A DNA stretch of 11,315 nt from Theristus sp. LFF4_11 (lineage: Eukaryota; Nematoda; Chromadorea; Monhysterida; Xyalidae): positions 1-11,315 of the forward strand of contig JASANC010003181.1 in NCBI GenBank assembly GCA_030248135.1, written 5' to 3'. This document shows positions 1 to 8,434 of the stretch, piece by piece. Numbering within the stretch: the stretch's first letter is position 1; every line of letters starts with the position of its first letter. The position numbers and the translations under genes are program-made. The notes under the pieces are model-generated. The model worked only from the letters and a program-made list of their open reading frames with translations. It searched no databases and was not told the DNA's origin.

Positions 1-76
1 TAATTTGTTTAATACATACATATTGCATTCAATGTAGCCTCTGCGTTAGATTCTCAGTTATCTAGTTTAAAATCAA

Positions 77-132
77 GAAATGTCCTTGAACACGATTTTG
101 TGTTCCTGTATGATATCTCCGAGCGACATTTC
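77..132. repeat. Nested perfect inverted repeat
   Basis: An outer 8-bp arm GAAATGTC (77-84) pairs with GACATTTC (125-132). Inside it, GAACAC (88-93) pairs with GTGTTC (100-105) around a six-base loop. The two stems are nested and would form one interrupted hairpin. It may be a remnant of a palindromic element or a chance fold; nothing indicates a function. Confidence 0.4.
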
Positions 133-522
133 GTTATGACGGGAAATAATCTTTCGGTCTAGCTTGATATAGTTTAAAAAGCAGCACTAGATTACACAGC
201 TGCCGTTGTAAAAAGCAAATGAAAGGCTTTACCGAGCTTTTGCTGACTGATTGTTCTTCAAATGGTACGGCACTAGTACAAATGTACAAATACAAATTGT
301 ATTTTTGGAAATTTGTCACACAACCGTGGTATATGTAGCATTGTGGCATCATCCCTTGTTGTTACATTATATTTGAAACTGGTTTATTTGGGAAAATTGC
401 GTTTTTGGGGTCTTTCCTTTTGCGAAATCCGTCTCCCTTTATTCTCCCCGTAATTTCACAACTCAGCCTCGTTTTATCAGTGTTTCGTCCTGTCCATGTA
501 ACTCGATCCAAACTGAAACAGC

Positions 523-550
523 GTATGTACACATGTATGTATGTACATAC
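523..550. repeat. Short TGTA/TACA simple-sequence tract
   Basis: The tract alternates ATGTAC, ACATGT and GTATGT words and is largely self-complementary. It reads like a degenerate tetranucleotide microsatellite. The word TGTACATA recurs at about 1424, 4468, 4482, 4856 and 9773. Confidence 0.5.
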
Positions 551-2518
551 AATATATTTTTGAAATATGTCTACCCCTAGTCCGTGGTATGTGCAGTTCC
601 ACTACAAGCTGCAATTCCTTGTGAATTTATATGTATCTTGCTCCTTATTCAGCTTTTTCTCGATTTCTTACATCAGCGAAACTTCTTCCGGACTTGAATT
701 TCTTCAGATTTTTCTGCCCACGATGCGGTTTTTATGCCAACCTTTTGTTACAAACGTAATTGCACGCTTCAAATTGTTCTTACTGTTTTAACGTGCATGC
801 AATAAAATGTTAGTCTGTCATCGTGTTAGCATTGCAACAATTGCAAGTGAATGAGTTCCTGGATTAAGTTTAAAATCAGCATGCCCTGCCGGCTTTGAGT
901 CAACCAATCAACGAATTGAAAACCAAAATGCAGCCTATTAAAACAACAAGAAGTATCAACTACAAAAACAATGTTTTGATTAAAGAATCCTTTTGGCTTA
1001 CTTTTTTGCAAATCGCAAATTTCTACCCGCTGATCACAAAAGTTGCAGCAACTGACCTACTTCATGCCATTTTCTAGTCACTTTGTTCCCTTTCGCAACC
1101 TATTTTTTTGATTGTTGCATTTCTCAAAAACAATAAACTGCAAAAAACGAGATGCTATGTTCACTGAAGCGCAGAAAACCGCAACAGACAAATTTTCAAA
1201 AGACAAAAAGCAACACGTGTACATCTCTGCATGATCTTTCGTGCGTTTTTTCAGTTTTTTTCCGGTTTTGCGTCTCGGTCAAACGGATCAAATTGTACAA
1301 TATATACGACTGTCAAGACGTGTTTTCAAGCGCACATATGCGAATTTGTGAGCTGTATACATGAAGGAGCGGCAAACGGAGTCAGACATTCAGGATTGAT
1401 TGGTCATCTTGAAATATACATGTACATACAATGTGTGCAAGTCTAAAATTATGAGAAGCCAAACACCCGGGAGACTTTAGAAAGATCATGAACCAAATTT
1501 TTTTTGTATCTGCACTCACAAAACAGTCAATCAACTTTCGAATATTCCCACGGAAACCTCAACGGGATTTATGACAAAAGATTCAGCATTTTTCTCGCTC
1601 CAAAATCGCGCAAATAAAAATGCCAAAATATTCACTCTATGTAGGATATTCTTTGTTTATTTTCTTGCGGAGGTTGCTTTTTTATTTTTATTCATAATTG
1701 AGCTTGGAACTTTGTTGAAGTTAAACGATTTTTTTAAACACTGCACATGCACATTTTCACTCAATCGTAATTTCACCCAATATTTATTCTGCACTAAAAG
1801 ATGTTGTTTCTGTATCCAAAACGTAGTCGTTAAATTGAAATTAAAAAAAACATCACAAGAATCGTTTGCCAATATGCCAAAGCCCGCGAACCAGTCCCTT
1901 GTTTACTTTAACCGTTTTTCTGTCCTTTCTCAACTAACTCTAATATTTGTTGCATTTGCAAAATTATTCTTCAACTTGAGTTGCGCAATGTACAATTGGT
2001 TTTCTTGCACACCAAAACGTTGTTCCGCCAGTCGTTTTTTAAAGTTACAATACATAATACGATTGTTACAATGTACATTGTATGTATATGTTGCAGTTTA
2101 GCAATCAATTTCGGTTTCTGGAACTGAAGCTTATCAGATTTGGAGTTCCTTCGCGGAGGCAATAATCTGGCTAATAATTACCCTGTTTCGTCATGGCTGC
2201 CGTTCAGCATTCTGCGCGCATTCAATCTATTTATTTTATTTTATACGCCGCTTGGTACATTCCAAACGTGCTGCACGCTTTTCTACTGAAACACTAAAAT
2301 GGGCGCCGGAATGCACATTATTTTTTACCTTCTTTCTTTATGAGTCCAACGGTATATACGTACTTGATTTTCATTTATTTTTTCGCAGTATCATTCGCAT
2401 TGGGGCTTCCAGAAACCGGACAAAGCGCTACGCCGTTCTTGCGTCGATAGGAAAGGACAAATAAAATGCGTGTGCTCTGGGCTCGCAAGCGAATATCTTG
2501 TTTGTGAAGAGTAAACTG

Positions 2519-2723
2519 AAAAGTGGTCCGAAAAGGGGTCCGAAGCCGGTCGCAACAACAAAGGTCCAAAAGATAATAAATACATGTATATGGCAGAAAT
2601 CAGCCTGTTAGTACACGTATGTTTTATTCTGTTCAAAACTCATTTCGGATTTAAACCGGACCGGATTTGACAAAAAAAGACTTCTGTTCTAACCTCTCTT
2701 CGGACCTCAATTCGGACTGTTTT
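2519..2723. mobile_element. Candidate small non-autonomous inverted-repeat element (MITE-like), about 205 bp
   Basis: The left end (2519-2545) and the reverse complement of the right end (2698-2723) agree at about 21 of 27 aligned positions. Both contain two spaced GTCCGAA words, ending in GGTCCGAAG. Weaker similarity continues inward for about 20 bases. Short length, no coding capacity and terminal inverted repeats are typical of MITEs. No clear target-site duplication was found, so the exact ends are approximate. Confidence 0.45.
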
Positions 2724-4463
2724 GTTTTCTGTGTCGAGCTACCCACGTAACAAAAATGAAAAAAAACTCCAGTCACGCAAGCAGCAGGCACAATTTGCCC
2801 CGATCACTGTAAATACCCATACCTAACTGTTCCTGCTTACTCTTTGATGGTTTAATCATAGTATTTTTAGCTCCACGACATATAGATATAAACAGTTAAC
2901 CTCTTTGAGGTCTTTCTTTTTGCAATAATTTCTTGGGGAATTCCTATGAAAGTTTTTTTTCGATACGTAAGAAACACAAAGTGCAATTCCACTCAAGCCA
3001 GCCGGAGCTACGTTGTGTGCTGTGTATAGATGTATGTACTTAGAGTGTAGTCGATAATGATTTCAGTTGCAAAATTGATAATAGGGTATATCATACCAAT
3101 GCTGTAAATTTATACGTCATGATGAATTTTTTTAAAACGTTTTTTTAATGCATGAACAGGGTCTAGAATTTCAGTTTGGTTTCCTCCTGAAAAGCAGCGC
3201 ACATCAAAATCGGTAATATTTGTAGATACCAGCAGGGCGTGTTTGACATGCAATCTTGTGATAACCCCAAGTTCCGCCCGCATATATTAAAGCGTTAAAG
3301 CTACGACATGTATACTTTAAGAATTTCTAGAAACACACCAAATACTCCGCAGAGAAAAACGGCCCCAAAATACTAAATCGCCCCCACTCAATAAATTACA
3401 CGTGCTAGAGAAAAATCTATGCAGCAATGAACTTTCTCTGTGTGTCGCGTAGTTAAACTTTTTAAACCAGTTTTCTCTACTTAACGCGCATCAGACACGC
3501 GACAAGGAGAGACAAGACGTGAGGGTGTGGGATGAGGGGTTGCTGCGACCTCTATTTAGACACATGATTTGTCGCTACAAGCATTTTTGAAAACTTTATA
3601 CGCGTAATACGCAAGTGGCATATGAAAATAAAAGTTATTGAGAGATCTATGGGATGAGCTGTACGACAAGAGAAGCGACTTTACATAGGTCGCTTAAGCT
3701 TAAATTGTACGTGTTAACTTAAGCTTTAATTCACAATTCTATATGATTATGCACTCACTTTTGTCGCGACGCGAGTAAAAGTAGTTGGACAACTATTATA
3801 TATTGCTACATACGTGTAAATGTATTGTGCCCTGAAAAATGGCCGGGAAAATAGTTTTTTGCTATCCCTCAAATAAAAAACAACTTTTTGAAACTTGTCC
3901 ACGCTCTTCAAAACAGCACCGTTTGCTCACTTTTTGTGTGTTTCAATTGGTTTGGCGATGCGACAGTTTTCTAGATGGGATTATTGTCTGTGTTGCAAAA
4001 AAGCCTTCAAGTCAAGTGCTTCTTGCTGAGAAGTTTTCAACAAACGTTTTTTTCTCTTTTGTTGTATTATTGTTTCATTTCTACGACCTTGAGCTTTCTC
4101 TTTTTTAGACTATGTTTCATATAAAATTGAAGTTTTTTAGTGTTGCTTTTCCTGCTTGTAACATATTGCCCAATGTACATGTGAATTGCATAATTAGATA
4201 ATGCAGCATAATTAATTTCTCTGTCATTTTGTGTTTGCCACCTGAGCAGCGTTAACCAGCTGATTCGGGGTAATGCTGGCTGATAGTACAGCGTTCTATC
4301 AACCGTCACTTTAGCCCATACGCCCATAGTTTGTGACTTTCAGCTGCTTACTTTTATAACATTTTGTTGCTGATAAATTGCACAAAAAATACACTGCAAA
4401 ATGTGTGCAATCTATAGACTCTAGGGTAATCTGATATATCTTTTTTCATATACCTCAATTCGA

Positions 4464-4500
4464 ATATGTACATAAACATATGTACATACAAACATACATG
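4464..4500. repeat. Short tandem repeat with TGTACATA words
   Basis: The 11-base word ATATGTACATA occurs at 4464-4474 and again at 4478-4488, a 14-bp period, followed by further ACATACATG sequence. It is the same simple-sequence flavour as at 523-550 and is probably a degenerate microsatellite. Confidence 0.5.
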
Positions 4501-4843
4501 TATTTGACATTGAAAAAAATTGCTGGTTCTGTTGACAAAAAAGCGCACCAGTCTTTGTCCGTTGAGAGGTTGACAAGTTATATGTTGAAAATATGCTGAA
4601 ACACATGTTGTCACTGTCGAGTATGTGGTTTTCGATATGCTTTAAAATCAATAACATCGCGGGCACATATATATCATGTATATTTCGCACTGATTATTAT
4701 TGTTTGTTTTAAAATACGCAACTGGAGGCAAAAGCGGGCATGCGAGGCAGCCAGTCCGTGAAGACCCAAGTGAAACTATAGTGGGGTTCAAAATATTGCG
4801 GAGCATATAGGGTGGCGACGGCAAAGATTTCATGTATGTGCAT

Positions 4844-4861
4844 TGTACATGTATATGTACA
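4844..4861. repeat. Perfect 18-bp inverted repeat in a TGTACAT tract
   Basis: The 7-bp arms TGTACAT and ATGTACA are separated by four bases (coordinates within about two bases). The element sits in a TGTA-rich stretch about 30 bases before another perfect palindrome. Confidence 0.45.
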
Positions 4862-4890
4862 TACACTGTTATACGTGTGAAAATGCGCAA

Positions 4891-4910
4891 ATGCCAACAC
4901 ATGTTGGCAT
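4891..4910. repeat. Perfect 20-bp inverted repeat
   Basis: The 9-bp arms ATGCCAACA and TGTTGGCAT flank a two-base centre. Outer flanks GCGCAA and TTGTGC extend the symmetry with one mismatch and a small offset. The 13-base flank CATACAATTGTGC just to the right also occurs in the intron 3 palindromic repeat near 9777, which hints at a shared element remnant. Confidence 0.5.
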
Positions 4911-5392
4911 ACAATTGTGCTCCGCAGAACATGTTTGCGTGTTGTTAGAGCAAACTGTGGCGTTGTCCAACGCCAGAATTGCAATTGCTATTTTTGTCAA
5001 ATAAATTCCAATGAAAACAAAAGCTGCAATTAAACACGTTTTAAACATAGATAGAAAAAAGTCAGCAAAACGTTCAACAAAGTGTTGATTAGCGAATGAA
5101 TACTCAAAAGTTTGCTTAAACCTTTTGTTTGGTCATTATTTTCAGTGTTTTAGTTCTGCAACGACATTCTATTGTTCTGGGTTGTCATTTTTCATATCGT
5201 TTCCTGGTCTCACCCTTCTTGATTTAAAAAAATGAGCAAAAATTGCAATCGTTGCAATGAGATCCACCATTTTTTCTCCATATAATATGCCCCGGTCATA
5301 CCGTCTGCATATACATTTGTATGTATTCCTTTTCATACACCATACATACATGTACATGCATATTCCAGAAGCGATATGTGTTATTGAAAATT

Positions 5393-5477
5393 GGCCTGTA
5401 GCTATTGCTGCTGGTGTGTGCTTGCAAACTGATTAGTTTCATCAACACAGGCACGCACTGCGAAGTGCGAACAGGCC
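5393..5477. other. Foldable 85-nt stretch with a GNRA-capped hairpin
   Basis: A perfect 7-bp closing stem is possible between GGCCTGT (5393-5399) and ACAGGCC (5471-5477). Inside are AAACT/AGTTT (5426-5439, four-base loop) and a 6-bp stem CGCACT/AGTGCG (5454-5469) closed by GCGA, a GNRA tetraloop. The layout recalls a multibranch RNA. It lacks A-box and B-box promoter sequences and a seven-base T loop, so it is not a tRNA. Whether it is transcribed is unknown. Confidence 0.25.
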
Positions 5478-5569
5478 GCCGGATGGTACTGAAGGCATAA
5501 TGAATTTCCACGCACCTATGCACCGGTGCTTTTGCAGCTTTTTTCTTCTTGTCCACTCGTTTAATTTTT

Positions 5570-5592
5570 TGCTTTGTTCGTTTGTTTTTCAG
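5570..5592 (+). promoter_or_regulatory. Candidate splice acceptor before the NCX start exon
   Basis: A T-rich polypyrimidine run ends in TTTTTCAG at 5585-5592, a strong match to an animal 3' splice site. Splicing here would make 5593 the first base of the exon that carries the start codon. It could also be the attachment point for a spliced leader, if the organism uses one. Confidence 0.35.
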
Positions 5593-5862
5593 CATACGTC
5601 CTAGAGGAAATAGTGGGCCATTTCGGCGACATGAGACTTGCGTCGACGACCGAGTTTTGAAAAGCAGCAAATTTCAAGTTGCAATAATCATTCCTATTGC
5701 ATATGGTCGGTGCAGCATCAGAAAACACAATTGCTTATGCGACGCATGTGGAGATCTAGGATTGCCTCGCGCAATGATCATCCGTAACTGACATCGAAGC
5801 TCCACCAAATCGGTCACTTCGACATAAACTTCGCGCATCACGAAAATCTCCACACCAACACA
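5593..5862 (+). other. NCX: Probable 5' untranslated part of NCX exon 1
   Basis: The stretch runs from the acceptor-like site to the start codon. An in-frame TAA at 5785-5787, with no in-frame ATG after it, shows that the exchanger frame does not extend upstream. Several upstream ATGs are present, for example a nine-codon frame starting at 5631. If this is mature leader sequence, those uORFs could dampen translation. Without transcript data the true 5' end is unknown. Confidence 0.4.
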
Positions 5863-6387
5863 ATGTCTCGGAGACACTCGTTGTTCGGCGACCGCAGCGC
5901 GCTATCGTACTCGACGACCGTGGCCGTACTTACGGTCTGCGTGTTCGCGTTCGCGGTCGAGCTGCTCGCGGCGCAGGACGTTGGCGATGACGCCACCAAC
6001 ACGAACAATGACGTCACCATGACGCACAATCACTCGACAAAGTTCGACAAATGCGCCGCCGGCAACGTATCAACGTCGAACTGTGTCGACGGTCTGCTGT
6101 TCCCACTGTGGCGCCCGATCGACAACCTCAGCACCGGCGACCGCATCGGCCGCGGTCTCGTGTACTTTCTCGCCGTCTGCTGGATGTTTCTCGGCGTCTC
6201 GATTGTGTCGGATCGATTCATGGCCAGCATCGAGGTGATCACGTCGAAGGAACGCGAGGTCTGCATCACGCAGGAGAACGGCGACCAGTTGAAGTTCACG
6301 GTCCGCGTCTGGAATGAGACCGTGTCGAATTTGACGCTCATGGCTCTCGGGTCGTCCGCGCCCGAGATACTGCTGTCGATTATTGAG
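5863..6387 (+). CDS. NCX: Na+/Ca2+ exchanger (NCX/SLC8, Calx-type), coding exon 1
   Basis: This exon encodes residues 1-175 of a plasma-membrane antiporter that normally exchanges 3 Na+ for 1 Ca2+. Residues 19-37 form a hydrophobic signal sequence. The predicted extracellular N-terminus follows, with possible N-glycosylation sites at Asn56, Asn68 and Asn88 and a Cys64/Cys74 pair placed like the disulfide cysteines of animal NCX. Residues 98-126 (core FLGVSIVSDRFMASIEVIT) are a family-typical helix. Residues 148-175 (VRVWNETVSNLTLMALGSSA, then PEILLSIIE) are the first half of the alpha-1 repeat; Ser164, Ser165 and Glu168 align with ion-binding residues. The ATG has A at -3 and is the first in frame after TAA at 5785. 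The exon is distinctly GC-rich and uses G/C-ending codons, unlike its surroundings. Its phase-0 end at GAG|GTATTG is set by homology, because the frame runs on to a stop at 6409. Confidence 0.95.
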
Positions 6388-6570
6388 GTATTGGGCGGGC
6401 ACGCTGAGTAAATGCTCTTTTGTTTTGAACAGCTAGGATCTTTATTTGGGTTCCGAATATGGACTGGTAAGCAATTTCATGCGAATTCAAAATTGGCACA
6501 GTGGTCCGAGTCCCCTAAATGTGACCGAGTCACTTGGCGACTTCAAAAAAAAACTGCAAAACAAAGTAAG

Positions 6571-6574
6571 AAAA
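6571..6574 (-). terminator. RNA polymerase III terminator of tRNA-Gly
   Basis: On the minus strand TTTT follows the tRNA 3' end after one base. A longer T-run lies about 20 bases further on (6545-6553 on the plus strand as A's). Such T-runs stop Pol III. Confidence 0.8.
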
Positions 6575-6575
6575 G

Positions 6576-6647
6576 TGCGTTCGCCGGGAGTCGAACCCGG
6601 ATCGAATGCTTGGAAGGCATCCATGCTAACCGCTACACCACGAACGC
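6576..6647 (-). tRNA. tRNA-Gly-UCC: tRNA-Gly (UCC anticodon)
   Basis: Read on the minus strand, a perfect 7-bp acceptor stem GCGTTCG/CGAACGC encloses a complete cloverleaf with discriminator A at 6576. The anticodon loop is CTTCCAA with anticodon TCC; its stem is 5 bp including one G-T pair. The A box TGGTGTAGCGG and B box GGTTCGACTCC match the internal Pol III promoter consensus. There is no intron and CCA is not encoded, as in eukaryotic nuclear tRNA genes. The gene decodes GGA (and GGG by wobble). It lies antisense inside NCX intron 1, about 190 bp after the donor. With all stems and both promoter boxes intact it looks functional. Confidence 0.96.
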
Positions 6648-6703
6648 GCGCGAGCGACAGATATTTTATGATAATAGAGACATAGTCCGAAACGGCGTGC
6701 GTT

Positions 6704-6867
6704 CATTTGCGTCCCGTTATTTCCGGCCCACGCATTTCCGGCCCAACATTTCCGGCCCACTCATTTCCGGCCCACTCATTTCCGGCCCACCCATTACCGG
6801 CCCCGTTCATTTGCGTCCCACGCATTTCCGGCCCACGCATTTCCGGCCCACCCATTACCGGCCCAGC
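6704..6867 (+). repeat. Left minisatellite arm, 15-bp unit, about 11 copies
   Basis: The consensus unit is CATTTCCGGCCCACN. Variants carry CATTACCGG or CATTTGCGTCCC, and some units are 14 or 16 bp. Because 15 is a multiple of three, the array keeps frames open as pentapeptide repeats (HFRPT or ISGPL); these are by-products and not genes. Confidence 0.9.
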
Positions 6868-7118
6868 CCAATAATTCGCTTCAGTGACTTCAACTACCAC
6901 CCACTGCTATATTTCATTAGGAAACTCACATTGATCAGGCGGTTACACTTTGAACTAGGGTTCGATTTTTTAAATTCTTTTTTCAATCGGATTTTTTCGT
7001 GATGCATCAATATTAAGAGATGTGCATGTGCTGTAGCGGTGCCCCTGCCCTATAACACAGGAATGAAAAAATGCAAAAGCATAAATTGATCATTTTCACC
7101 TTATCAAAAAAGCTTGGC

Positions 7119-7164
7119 TTAGGATTAGGATTAGGTTTAGGATTAGGAATGATTAGGATTAGGA
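7119..7164 (+). repeat. Degenerate interstitial telomere-like tract (TTAGGN)
   Basis: Seven TTAGGN units occur here: six end in A, one in T, and a short ATGA-like interruption follows the fifth. Animal telomeres are TTAGGG, TTAGGC or TTAGG, so TTAGGA is not a standard telomere repeat. The tract is inside the core of the foldback-like element. It may be a fossil of telomeric sequence or an ordinary hexanucleotide microsatellite. Confidence 0.75.
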
Positions 7165-7177
7165 AACACGACCTGGT

Positions 7178-7197
7178 TGTGGATCCACTGATCCACA
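7178..7197. repeat. Perfect 20-bp hairpin
   Basis: The 8-bp arms TGTGGATC and GATCCACA surround four bases. The hairpin lies 13 bp after the telomere-like tract, in the core of the foldback-like element. Confidence 0.5.
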
Positions 7198-7293
7198 TGT
7201 CCAAATTTGGTTAGAGGGGCAATTTTCATAAAAGTTTTTGCTAAAGTTTTAAGGATTAAAATGATTGAATTTGTCTCTGTGTTCAATGCAAAA

Positions 7294-7323
7294 TTCGAAC
7301 TCAGCGCGTCAGCGCGGTTCGAA
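7294..7323. repeat. Perfect inverted repeat TTCGAAC/GTTCGAA
   Basis: The 7-bp arms at 7294-7300 and 7317-7323 enclose 16 bases that hold two GCGCG-type words. It is a local GC-rich hairpin in the AT-rich core of the foldback-like element. Its role is unknown. Confidence 0.45.
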
Positions 7324-7606
7324 AGCTCTTATTTTTGTCGACCCATGTGTTGTTGTCATCAAAATTGATCAATCGGAACAAAGCAATAAATAAAAACACA
7401 ACTGATTCATCGACGAAATTTAAACTGAGACATTTTTTCCAATGTCAGGAACAAATCGGAGCGAAATGAAAACTAAAACCGAAATGAAAAATTTAAATAT
7501 TTTTGTTAAAAGCATGTCGGTGAGCAGGTAGTACAGTTTAGAGTGCAGTTTCAGTTTATTTTCGTTGTCCGTGGCGAAATACAGCGAAGGAAGAACTGAT
7601 TATTGG

Positions 7607-7766
7607 GCTGGGCCGGTAATGGGCGGGCCGGAAATAAGTGGGCCGGAAATGAGTGGGCCGGAAATGTCGGGCCGGTAATGGGTGGGACGGTAATGGGTGG
7701 GCCGGTAATGGGTGGGCCGGAAATGTCGGGACGCTAATGCGTGGGCCGGAAATGCGTGGGCCGGAG
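7607..7766 (-). repeat. Right minisatellite arm, inverted copy, about 11 units
   Basis: This is the same 15-bp unit as the left arm in reverse orientation (GTGGGCCGGAAATG phase). Variants include GGGACGGTAATG and a GGGACGCTAATG unit equivalent to the left arm's GCGTCCC variant. Unit order is not a strict mirror of the left arm, so the arrays have changed independently since they formed. Confidence 0.9.
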
Positions 7767-8196
7767 TTGACCCCGCACCGTCTGAAACTGACTCGTAGAG
7801 TGGATATGTGGATGACTGAAACGTCTATGTGGATAAAAAGTGTGTTGATATATAGGCACAGTGTATCGTACATAGTCTCTGCGAAGTTATTTCAAATGCA
7901 AATTCAATGGCTGTCGCCTCAGCTATGATGGATAAACGTTTTTGATTGAAGTTTTTTCAATTAGAAAGCGGTGTGAAAAAGTTGTCAAAACAACAGCTGT
8001 GAACTGTAATTGTTCGTACAATTGAAATAATTTCTCAGTCACACGCATACAAATTTGAAAACAATGGCTTCTACCAGTTCTAACTTTGATTGTTCTAAGT
8101 TCTACTTATGAAAATACAAGATGTATCATCGGGGTAAAATGTGACCTCGCTCGAGTGCAGATTCAACTTAGTACGTGTCTTGTATGCTATTAAGCG

Positions 8197-8278
8197 GCAT
8201 TTCATGGAGCAGTGTTTGATGACGTGTAGCTGTGTTAAAACATAGCCACGCGGTCACTAAATACTGTTTCATGAATGC
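8197..8278. mobile_element. 82-bp near-perfect palindromic element, copy A
   Basis: The first 41 bases (GCATTTCATGGAGCAGTG...) are largely the reverse complement of the last 41 (...AATACTGTTTCATGAATGC). A second copy of exactly the same length is at 10295-10376, with the same orientation and high identity. Both copies are preceded by a similar TTARGCG sequence. The family is a hairpin MITE or a short foldback repeat. Copy A ends 156 bp before NCX exon 2. Confidence 0.7.
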
Positions 8279-8434
8279 AGCAATATTCAGCGCTTGACCA
8301 CCGAGACCTGGAACAAACTGCTCCCGATGATGCGTGTGCAGTTCAAAAACAAAACAAAGCAGTCAGCACCCCAAAAAGCGCGCCTGGCGACCAAACATTT
8401 GAAAAAAACCTTCATTTTTTCAAAAATCTCGCAG

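Larger units (their letters stand above)
1..5592. other. Non-coding upstream region (intergenic and/or a large 5' intron)
   Basis: No convincing exon is visible on either strand. The sequence is AT-rich with T-runs and A-runs. Open frames here are rich in Phe, Leu, Lys and Ser, as expected from T- and A-rich DNA, and match no family I recognise. The part contains simple-sequence tracts, small perfect inverted repeats and one inverted-repeat element, listed separately. Because a good acceptor-like site closes the region at 5591-5592, some of it may be an intron behind an unseen 5' UTR exon of the exchanger gene. That is inference; it could equally be intergenic. Confidence 0.6.
6684..7789. mobile_element. 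Foldback-like element with minisatellite inverted arms
   Basis: Two arrays of a 15-bp unit lie in opposite orientation about 740 bp apart. Their inner edges are identical over about 23 bp (ending ...GGCCCAGCCCAATAAT at 6875 and mirrored at 7599). The outer edges share a weaker inverted end containing ACGG (6684 onward versus 7789 backward), which I take as the termini. Long terminal inverted repeats built of tandem units are the hallmark of foldback elements such as Drosophila FB and Galileo. No transposase-like frame is present in the 0.7-kb core, so it is non-autonomous if mobile. I could not identify a certain target-site duplication. Confidence 0.6.
6388..8434 (+). other. NCX: NCX intron 1
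   Basis: This phase-0 intron of 2047 bp begins GTATTG and ends TTTTTTCAAAAATCTCGCAG. The donor is weaker than the GTGAG-type donors downstream. It carries an antisense tRNA-Gly gene, a foldback-like element of about 1.1 kb and an 82-bp palindrome. The two arms of the foldback element would form a long hairpin in the pre-mRNA. I see nothing in 7790-8196. Confidence 0.85.

Noticed and set aside
2384..2465. Possible terminal exon of another gene (TTCGCAG acceptor, short frame, AATAAA at about 2460)
   Set aside because: Only about 25 codons without a recognisable product. The signals are common in AT-rich DNA and no upstream exons were found.
3673..3740. Inverted AAGCGAC/GTCGCTT and TTAAGCTT words
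   Set aside because: Arms are short and the rest is low-complexity, so I do not call it an element.
5393..5477. tRNA interpretation of the 85-nt foldable stretch
   Set aside because: It has no B-box, no seven-base T loop and no A-box match. It is kept only as a structured candidate.
6051..6402. Arg-rich and other long frames overlapping exon 1 on both strands
   Set aside because: These are shadows of the GC-rich NCX exon; only the 5863 frame has family motifs.
6433..6466. Mini-exon between an AACAG and a GTAAGC site
   Set aside because: Splice-like ends are present, but 34 nt would break the frame and the peptide has no place in NCX.
6704..6867. CRISPR-like array
   Set aside because: Units are contiguous with no unique spacers, they vary in sequence, and the context is a eukaryotic intron. 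It is a minisatellite.
6412..7002. Open frame with HFRPT and ISGPL pentapeptide repeats
   Set aside because: It is the 15-bp minisatellite read as protein and also runs through the antisense tRNA gene. It starts after the exon 1 donor and has no coding support. The reverse-strand repeat frame at 7556-7873 is the same artefact.
8294..8434. Upstream in-frame extension of exon 2
   Set aside because: The frame is open but the peptide has no NCX similarity. Exon 1 joins exactly at 8435.
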